Source: CAYJBP01 sp964368605 (lineage in GTDB: Bacteria; Bacillota; Dehalobacteriia; UBA4068). Taken from it: a DNA stretch of 20,059 bases. Both the position numbers and the translations under genes were made by a program. Shown here one piece after another: positions 15,175 to 20,059 of the stretch. Where the stretch lies: NCBI GenBank assembly GCA_964368605.1, contig CAYJBP010000036.1:1-20059 (forward strand), written 5' to 3'. Position 1 is the stretch's first letter. Every line of letters begins with the position of its first letter. Below the pieces are notes generated by a model, which was not told the origin of the DNA, did no database searches, and saw only the letters and a list, made by a program, of their open reading frames with translations.

Positions 15175-15462
15175 TTATTGTAAGTTTGCTTCGCCGGAAC
15201 CTTCGGCTTCGGCATTTTCGATTATTTCATCATAGATATCGGCTACCTTTTCCCATTCTTCATCGCTTTCAATGTCGAATAGAACCTCATCGCCATTCTC
15301 ATCAACATCAAAGCGCATAATAACCGCCTCATTACTATTGATATAGGCTTCATCCATCGGGATTAATACTGCATACTTTTCTTCATCTACATCTAAGATG
15401 GCCTCAATCTCAAACTCATGCTCTTGGCCTGTTTCGTCTACTAAAGTTAAAAATTCGCTCAT
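15175..15462 (-). CDS. yrzB: DUF1292 family protein (YrzB-like)
   Basis: A 95-residue, very acidic soluble protein matching the DUF1292 family. It begins FLTLVDETGQEHEFEIEAIL, then KYAVLIPMDE and EAVIMRFDVDENGDEVLFDI, and ends in an acidic tail. The molecular function is unknown. In Bacillota it commonly lies beside ruvX/yqgF and ireB, as here. AGAGGT precedes the ATG. It has its own near-perfect promoter (15508-15536) and terminator, so it can be made apart from the genes upstream. The symbol is by family resemblance. Confidence 0.92.
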   Translation of the reverse strand: MSEFLTLVDETGQEHEFEIEAILDVDEEKYAVLIPMDEAYINSNEAVIMRFDVDENGDEVLFDIESDEEWEKVADIYDEIIENAEAEGSGEANLQ

Positions 15463-15507
15463 TTGTTTTACCTCTTTTCAAAATAATACCTTGTTGGCTT
15501 CATTCAT

Positions 15508-15536
15508 ATTATAAGCCTCCAAAACAGCTTTGTCAA
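15508..15536 (-). promoter_or_regulatory. Perfect consensus promoter for the DUF1292 gene
   Basis: On the minus strand TTGACA (15531-15536) and TATAAT (15508-15513) are separated by exactly 17 bases. Both hexamers match the housekeeping sigma consensus in full. Transcription should start near 15501, about 39 bases before the start codon. Confidence 0.85.
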
Positions 15537-15554
15537 ATAAGTGAATTGTCTAAA

Positions 15555-15974
15555 TTATTTATGCAAAAATAAATAATCCAAATAATTTTGAAGGATAATT
15601 ACTGCCGCCATTTTATCAATTACCTTTTTACGCTTGCTGCGTGATACATCACCGCTAATTAAAATTTTTTCGGCCGCCACGGTGGAAAGGCGCTCATCCT
15701 GGAAAATTACCTCAATCGGATAAGCTAGCTGCAATTTAGCAGCAAAATCTTCGGCCAGCTCTGTGGATTGGCTGCGGCTACCATTCATATTTAAGGGTAG
15801 GCCGCAAACTACTTTTTCTACCTCGTATTGCTTAATATAGCCAATAATTTGCTCGATATCAAATTCCTCTTTTTTACGACGCAAGGTGGTAATGCCCTGC
15901 GCGGTATAACCCAAGGGGTCGCTAATGGCTATACCGATTGTTTTAGTGCCCACATCTAAACCTAATAAACGCAT
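15555..15974 (-). CDS. ruvX: RuvX/YqgF-type putative Holliday junction resolvase
   Basis: A 139-residue RNase H-fold protein of the YqgF/RuvX family, involved in pre-16S rRNA 5'-end maturation and proposed as a Holliday junction resolvase. The first acidic site is LLGLDVGTKTIGIAISD (Asp7), then VCGLPLNMNGS, the second site FQDERLSTVAAE (Asp93-Glu94) and a C-terminal KVIDKMAAVIILQNYLD with the last Asp. All family acidic residues are present and the length is normal. AAGGAG precedes the ATG by five bases. It follows the aldo/keto reductase gene by 9 bases in the ireB operon. Confidence 0.95.
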   Translation of the reverse strand: MRLLGLDVGTKTIGIAISDPLGYTAQGITTLRRKKEEFDIEQIIGYIKQYEVEKVVCGLPLNMNGSRSQSTELAEDFAAKLQLAYPIEVIFQDERLSTVAAEKILISGDVSRSKRKKVIDKMAAVIILQNYLDYLFLHK

Positions 15975-15983
15975 AATTTCTCC

Positions 15984-16931
15984 TTAACAAAAACTAATAC
16001 AAAACCACGGGCAAGCAGCAATACAATAGCCGCAGTACAGGCATTTTTGCTTATGCCAACCAATAGTATCATCCTTAAAAAATAAGGCCTCTTGGGCGCA
16101 ACGCTTAAGGCAAGCACCGCATTTACGGCAGGTAGGCTCGCTTTCGAATGCTAAATTGCGATCTATGGCCAAAACTTGATCTTGCTGAGTTGCTACTAAA
16201 CCATTATACCAAGCCAAATTAGTGCTAAGTTCGGCCAAATCCTTCATGCCAATTGCCCATACATCAACAATATTTTGATTAAAAGCCCACTTTAATGCGC
16301 TTTCGGCCCGGTTAATTAAAGCACCGCCGCCTAAGGCCTTCATCCCATAAACACCTTTGCCGGCCGCCTTTGCCGCCAGAATTGCCTGTGCCATATCATT
16401 AGCATTGCCGCCTAATATGCCAATCCCGGCTTGATTATAAATGGCATGAATAATATCGATTTCCGGCATTTGGGTGGCCTGCCTAACCGCCGCAACATTA
16501 TGGGTAGAGATGCCAATAGCCGAAATTATGCCATTAGCCTTAGCATCGATTAAAAATTCCAAGGCCGGCAAATGCTCGATTATTGCCTGGTCATCCCTTT
16601 GTTCATGCAAGAGCATAATATCGAGCCTATCACGCTTTAAACCAAGCCTGGCTTCTTCTACGGCTAAAGCCATTTCCCGGTAGGTTTCGGCATAGCTTTT
16701 GCTGGCAATAATAACCTGCTTATCGGTATAGGCAAAAGCTTGCTCAAAATATTGATAATTTTGATACAGTTGGGCTGTATCAAAAAAATTAATCCCCAAA
16801 TCAAAGGCCGCTTTTAATAAATCTGCTCCCATTGCAAGGGGCAAATTGGCCGAAATTGGAGATAAAGTTAAACTGCCAAAGCAAATTTTGGATACCCATA
16901 ATTTGCTTTGGCCTAAAAAAGTATAATCCAT
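15984..16931 (-). CDS. Aldo/keto reductase with C-terminal 2x[4Fe-4S] ferredoxin domain
   Basis: A 315-residue fusion of an aldo/keto reductase barrel (~1-255) and a bacterial ferredoxin-like tail. The AKR tetrad is present: Asp51 and Tyr56 (FFDTAQLYQNY), Lys78 (ASKSY), His109 (LLHEQ). The tail has two clusters of cysteines, C268-C271-C274-C278 and C297-C300-C303-C307, each a CxxCxxCxxxC motif for a [4Fe-4S] centre. This implies an oxygen-sensitive, ferredoxin-type electron path, as in AKRs of anaerobes; the substrate is unknown. It begins 6 bases after ireB, with AAAGGATTTAGG inside the ireB end as ribosome binding site, and is 9 bases ahead of ruvX. The three genes form one transcript. Confidence 0.92.
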   Translation of the reverse strand: MDYTFLGQSKLWVSKICFGSLTLSPISANLPLAMGADLLKAAFDLGINFFDTAQLYQNYQYFEQAFAYTDKQVIIASKSYAETYREMALAVEEARLGLKRDRLDIMLLHEQRDDQAIIEHLPALEFLIDAKANGIISAIGISTHNVAAVRQATQMPEIDIIHAIYNQAGIGILGGNANDMAQAILAAKAAGKGVYGMKALGGGALINRAESALKWAFNQNIVDVWAIGMKDLAELSTNLAWYNGLVATQQDQVLAIDRNLAFESEPTCRKCGACLKRCAQEALFFKDDTIGWHKQKCLYCGYCIAACPWFCISFC

Positions 16932-16937
16932 TAAAAT

Positions 16938-17207
16938 TTAGCCTAAATCCTTTACATAATGAGCAATTAAAACTTCGATTAAATCATCGCGCTCTACCCG
17001 ACGAATTAGGCTTCTGGCCTGCTTATGGCTGGTAATATAAGCAGGATCGCCGGAAATTAAATAGCCCACCATTTGATTAATCGGGTTATAGCCTTTTTCC
17101 CTTAAGGCAGCATATACAGTTTGCAAAACCTCGCTTGGGTTTAATTGTTCCTCTTTGCGTACATTAAAGCTCATAGTTGCTTCTAAATTTGGTTTATTAT
17201 TCTCCAT
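16938..17207 (-). CDS. ireB: IreB family regulatory phosphoprotein (DUF965/UPF0297)
   Basis: An 89-residue protein of the IreB family. The conserved core is EVLQTVYAALREKGYNPINQ, MVGYLISGDPAYITSH and ARSLIRRVERDDLIEVLI. In Enterococcus, IreB is phosphorylated by the PASTA kinase IreK on N-terminal threonines and affects cell-wall stress and cephalosporin tolerance. Here Thr11 in EATMSFNVRKEE sits just before the core and is the likely counterpart. The N-terminus is slightly longer than usual. AAAGGGGG precedes the ATG by about eight bases. It heads an operon with the AKR and ruvX genes and has its own promoter. No PASTA kinase gene is in the window. Confidence 0.95.
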   Translation of the reverse strand: MENNKPNLEATMSFNVRKEEQLNPSEVLQTVYAALREKGYNPINQMVGYLISGDPAYITSHKQARSLIRRVERDDLIEVLIAHYVKDLG

Positions 17208-17228
17208 CTATATAGCCCCCTTTAGTTA

Positions 17229-17257
17229 ATTCTATTATTAGAGGATTTCGCTATCAA
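17229..17257 (-). promoter_or_regulatory. Promoter of the ireB-AKR-ruvX operon
   Basis: TTGATA (17252-17257) and TAGAAT (17229-17234) on the minus strand are each one base from consensus, with a 17-base spacer. Transcription would start near 17222, leaving a 15-base leader. It makes the operon independent of alaS, after which no clear terminator is seen. Confidence 0.7.
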
Positions 17258-17290
17258 ATTGGGTTTTCCTGTCAAAAAACAACTACTTTT

Positions 17291-19945
17291 TTAAATATTT
17301 ATCTTTTCTTTAATCAGGGTTATCGCTAATTGCAAGGCTTCGCCGATTTTGCTGCTATCCTTGGCACCGGCCTGCGCCATATCGGGCTTACCGCCGCCGC
17401 CGCCGCCGCAAACGGAAGCTACTTGCTTTATCAATTGGCCGGCATGTAGGCCTAAAGCTTGAGCTTTTGCCGAAACTGCCACCACAAATTGAACTTTTTC
17501 GCCACCGCTGGCTAAAACAATAACCGCTTCGCCCAGCTTATCACGGAGCATGTCCAGGGTATTGCGCAATTCATTAATATCGCCGCTGCCTATTTCGGCT
17601 GCTACAATTTTTATCCCGGCTATTTCTTCGGCTTGAGTAATAATATCGCCTAAGCCATCTTTTGCTTTAGCTGCCTTTTCCTTGGCCAATTCTTTTTGTA
17701 AACTCTTATTTTCGGCCAGCAGATTTTCTAAGCGCTTTAGGGCATCATCGATATTGCTCTTAAGCAAATTGGCCATATTTAAAGCCTGCTGCTCACGCTC
17801 TTGATAATAGGCTAGCGCCTGCGGCCCTGTTAAAGCCTCGATTCGGCGCATGCCCGAGCCAATTCCCGCCTCGCTAACTATTTTTAAGAGGCCGATTTCC
17901 GAGCTATTGGTCACATGGCAGCCGCCGCATAATTCCAAAGAATAATCACCAAAGGCAATTACCCGCACCGTATCGCCGTATTTATCGCCAAAGAAGGCCA
18001 TAGCGCCCTTGGCTTTAGCTGCGTCTAAGCTCATAATCTCGCTGGTTAGCGGTAAATTGGCCATGATGATTTGATTAACCTCATTTTCGATAATGCTGAT
18101 TTGCTCACCGCTTAAAGGCTGATCATTATTAAAATCGAAGCGCAAACGCTGATCATTAACCAAAGAACCGGCCTGATGAACATGATTACCCAAGGCATGA
18201 CGCAAAGCTTGATGCAAAATATGGGTGGCCGAGTGATTACGAGCTGTATTTTGACGCAAATTGGCATCAACTGCCAAATCTAATTGCTGATTGATGGTGA
18301 TAGTACCGCTAATTAGCTTGATTTTATGAATAAATACGCCGCCGGCCATCTTTTGAGTATCCAAAACTTGGGCTTTAGCCGTATCATTACTGATTAAGCC
18401 CCGATCGCCGATTTGGCCGCCGCTTTCGGCATAAAAGGGGGTTTTATCAAAAACCAAATAGTAAATATCATCGCTAATTGCCTGATCAACCAGGTTATTA
18501 TCCTTGATAATGGCCTGCACTTGGGCGCTGGCTTGCAATTGCTGATAGCCACAAAATTCGGTGGCTTGATAATCGGCTAATAATTGGCCGATGCGTAAAG
18601 TATCCTGGCCATCGCCGCTATTGCTGCGGGCGGCACGAGCCCGATCTTTTTGCTTTTGCATAGCTTGAGTGAAGCCTGCTTCGTCAATGCTTAATCCCTG
18701 TTCTTCGGCTATATCTTTAGCTAAATCCAAGGGGAAACCATAGGTATCGTAAAGGCGGAATAAATCTTCGCCATTTAATTGATTATGCTGCTCGTCTTTG
18801 GCCTTTTTAATCATAGTAGCAGCCACTTTCATGCCATCGGCTAAGGTTAAGTGGAAACGATCTTCCTCAAGATGGATGGCGTGGATAATGGCCTCTTCCT
18901 CGCTGATAAGCTTAGGATAAGCAAAACCTAAACTTTGCTTTAAATAGGGGAATATTTGATATAAAAACGGCTTCTCAAAGCCCAAAACACGACCAAAACG
19001 GGCAGCTCTGCGTAAAATGCGGCGCAGCACATAACCACGCCCTTCATTGGAAGGGGTGATGCCGTCGGCAATCAAAAAAGAGCAGGCGCGAATATGGTCG
19101 GCAATAACCCTAAAGGGGAAACCGCCTGCATCGCTGCTATATTTTTTGCCGGAAAGCTCTTCAATGCCTTTGATAATTCCTTGCATCATATCGCAATCAT
19201 AATTGCTATCTTTTTGCTGCATAATCGAGGCTACTCGCTCTAAGCCCATGCCTGTATCAATACTGGGATTAGGTAGGGGCGATAAAACACCTGCTTGGTC
19301 ACGGTCGTATTGCATGAAAACTAAATTCCAAATTTCCATCCAACGATCGCAATCGCAATGGCCAATACCACAAATTGGGGCATCGCAGCCATACTCCGGG
19401 CCACGATCGAAGAAGATTTCGCTGCAAGGGCCACATGGGCCGGTATCGCCCATCGACCAAAAATTATCTTTAGCGCCAATTCTAAAAATACGCTCTTTAG
19501 TAAGCGGCGTATTTTTTAGCCATAAATCTTCGGCTTGATCATCCTCTTCAAAAACGGTTACATATAATTTATCTATAGGCATAGCTAGGGTTTCGGTTAA
19601 AAATTGCCAAGCAAAGCGAATGGCCTCATCTTTAAAATAATCGCCAAAAGAAAAATTGCCGAGCATTTCAAATAAAGTATGATGGCGAGCGGTACGGCCT
19701 ACTGTATCCAAATCATTATGTTTGCCGCCTGCCCTTAGGCAAAGTTGCGAGGTTACAGCACGTTTATAATCGCGCTTATCCAAGCCTAAAAATACATCCT
19801 TAAATTGAACCATCCCGGCATTGGTAAAGAGCAGGGTTGGGTCGTCAAATGGTACTAAAGAGCTGGTAGGGATATGAATATGCCCTTGTGCCACAAAATA
19901 ATCAATAAACTTTTGCCTAATCTGGTTGCCGCTTAATTGTTCCAT
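17291..19945 (-). CDS. alaS: Alanine--tRNA ligase
   Basis: An 884-residue class II aminoacyl-tRNA synthetase that charges tRNA-Ala and edits mischarged Ser and Gly. The aminoacylation core is N-terminal (IHIPTSSLVPFDDPTLLFTN, then RHHTLFEMLGNFSFGDYFK, FMQYDR and TGMGLERV). The editing domain binds zinc through His571, His575 (HSATH), Cys673 and His677 (CGGCH) and is followed by GSGMRRIEALTG. A coiled coil (~715-760) leads to the C-Ala domain ending in VCGGGGGGKPDMAQAG, a normal conserved Gly run. Length is standard. AAAGGAG precedes the ATG. Its extended -10 at 19979-19987 gives a ~27-base leader, too short for a T-box. Confidence 0.98.
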   Translation of the reverse strand: MEQLSGNQIRQKFIDYFVAQGHIHIPTSSLVPFDDPTLLFTNAGMVQFKDVFLGLDKRDYKRAVTSQLCLRAGGKHNDLDTVGRTARHHTLFEMLGNFSFGDYFKDEAIRFAWQFLTETLAMPIDKLYVTVFEEDDQAEDLWLKNTPLTKERIFRIGAKDNFWSMGDTGPCGPCSEIFFDRGPEYGCDAPICGIGHCDCDRWMEIWNLVFMQYDRDQAGVLSPLPNPSIDTGMGLERVASIMQQKDSNYDCDMMQGIIKGIEELSGKKYSSDAGGFPFRVIADHIRACSFLIADGITPSNEGRGYVLRRILRRAARFGRVLGFEKPFLYQIFPYLKQSLGFAYPKLISEEEAIIHAIHLEEDRFHLTLADGMKVAATMIKKAKDEQHNQLNGEDLFRLYDTYGFPLDLAKDIAEEQGLSIDEAGFTQAMQKQKDRARAARSNSGDGQDTLRIGQLLADYQATEFCGYQQLQASAQVQAIIKDNNLVDQAISDDIYYLVFDKTPFYAESGGQIGDRGLISNDTAKAQVLDTQKMAGGVFIHKIKLISGTITINQQLDLAVDANLRQNTARNHSATHILHQALRHALGNHVHQAGSLVNDQRLRFDFNNDQPLSGEQISIIENEVNQIIMANLPLTSEIMSLDAAKAKGAMAFFGDKYGDTVRVIAFGDYSLELCGGCHVTNSSEIGLLKIVSEAGIGSGMRRIEALTGPQALAYYQEREQQALNMANLLKSNIDDALKRLENLLAENKSLQKELAKEKAAKAKDGLGDIITQAEEIAGIKIVAAEIGSGDINELRNTLDMLRDKLGEAVIVLASGGEKVQFVVAVSAKAQALGLHAGQLIKQVASVCGGGGGGKPDMAQAGAKDSSKIGEALQLAITLIKEKINI

Positions 19946-19978
19946 TATAATACTCCTTTAAACATAATAATCCTAGTT

Positions 19979-19987
19979 ATTATATCA
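19979..19987 (-). promoter_or_regulatory. Extended -10 promoter of alaS
   Basis: TGATATAAT on the minus strand, within the 17-mer CATATTTATGATATAAT (19979-19995). No good -35 is seen. Transcription would start near 19972. Confidence 0.6.
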
Positions 19988-20027
19988 TAAATATGGTGCA
20001 AAACTAAGTTATACAGTAAAGTGTCTA

Positions 20028-20044
20028 CATATTTATGATATAAT
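20028..20044 (+). promoter_or_regulatory. Divergent extended -10 promoter reading out of the window
   Basis: CATATTTATGATATAAT, ending in TGATATAAT, is an exact inverted copy of the 17-mer in front of alaS, 32 bases away. It would drive a plus-strand gene just beyond the window's right edge. The -35 region is poor. Confidence 0.5.
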
Positions 20045-20059
20045 TGTGCCATAAAAAAT

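Noticed and set aside
17208..17290. TTGACA near 17268 as a promoter
   Set aside because: No -10 box at 16-18 bases; TTGATA-17-TAGAAT nearby fits far better.
17384..17412. CCG/GCC triplet run as a microsatellite
   Set aside because: It encodes the conserved Gly run of the alaS C-terminal domain, which is normal in the family.
1..20059. tRNA, rRNA, insertion sequence, prophage or defence genes
   Set aside because: I looked for cloverleaf ends, rRNA core sequences, transposase and integrase motifs and saw none; an exhaustive RNA or profile search was not possible.

Overview
The window comes from an AT-rich bacterium, most likely a Bacillota member of the Clostridia type. The main evidence is the right end, where alaS, ireB (IreB/DUF965 family), ruvX/yqgF and a DUF1292 gene lie in the order typical of low-GC Gram-positives, here with an aldo/keto reductase between ireB and ruvX. 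Strong AGGAGG-type ribosome binding sites and TTGACA/TATAAT promoters fit this. Genus cannot be told from the sequence.

Left end (1-3140, all minus strand): a repeat-rich gap, then a two-gene ABC-2 type exporter (ATPase then permease). A possible 40-residue membrane peptide is hidden between the two genes. Upstream lies a 43-bp palindrome holding two back-to-back extended -10 boxes. Next is a soluble orphan histidine kinase with a TTG start and a clear terminator. Divergent from it (3332-5545, plus) is a membrane c-di-GMP protein with an extracytoplasmic sensor, a degenerate GGDEF and an intact EAL domain.

Middle (5556-8178): a minus-strand operon of an EamA/DMT transporter, a GIY-YIG (UPF0213) protein and an AEC-family transporter, and a divergent small Trp-rich membrane protein of unknown function. 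A 170-base repeat-bearing gap follows.

Signalling block (8350-14447): a tightly packed minus-strand operon encodes an MBL-fold hydrolase, a GAF/HD-GYP protein with a large insertion, and a CHASE2 class III nucleotide cyclase. Divergent from it is a CASTOR/POLLUX-like ion channel with cytoplasmic RCK-type domains. The two promoters face apart in a 143-base gap. This is the most system-like part of the window: a possible cyclic-nucleotide synthesis/sensing/turnover module next to a channel. The functional link is inference.

Right end (14519-19945): a Nudix hydrolase (plus) converges on the minus-strand alaS, ireB, AKR, ruvX and DUF1292 genes. alaS, ireB and the DUF1292 gene each have their own recognisable promoter. 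alaS has too short a leader for a T-box. The window ends in a divergent promoter region carrying two inverted copies of a 17-mer that also occurs in the palindrome near 2.1 kb.
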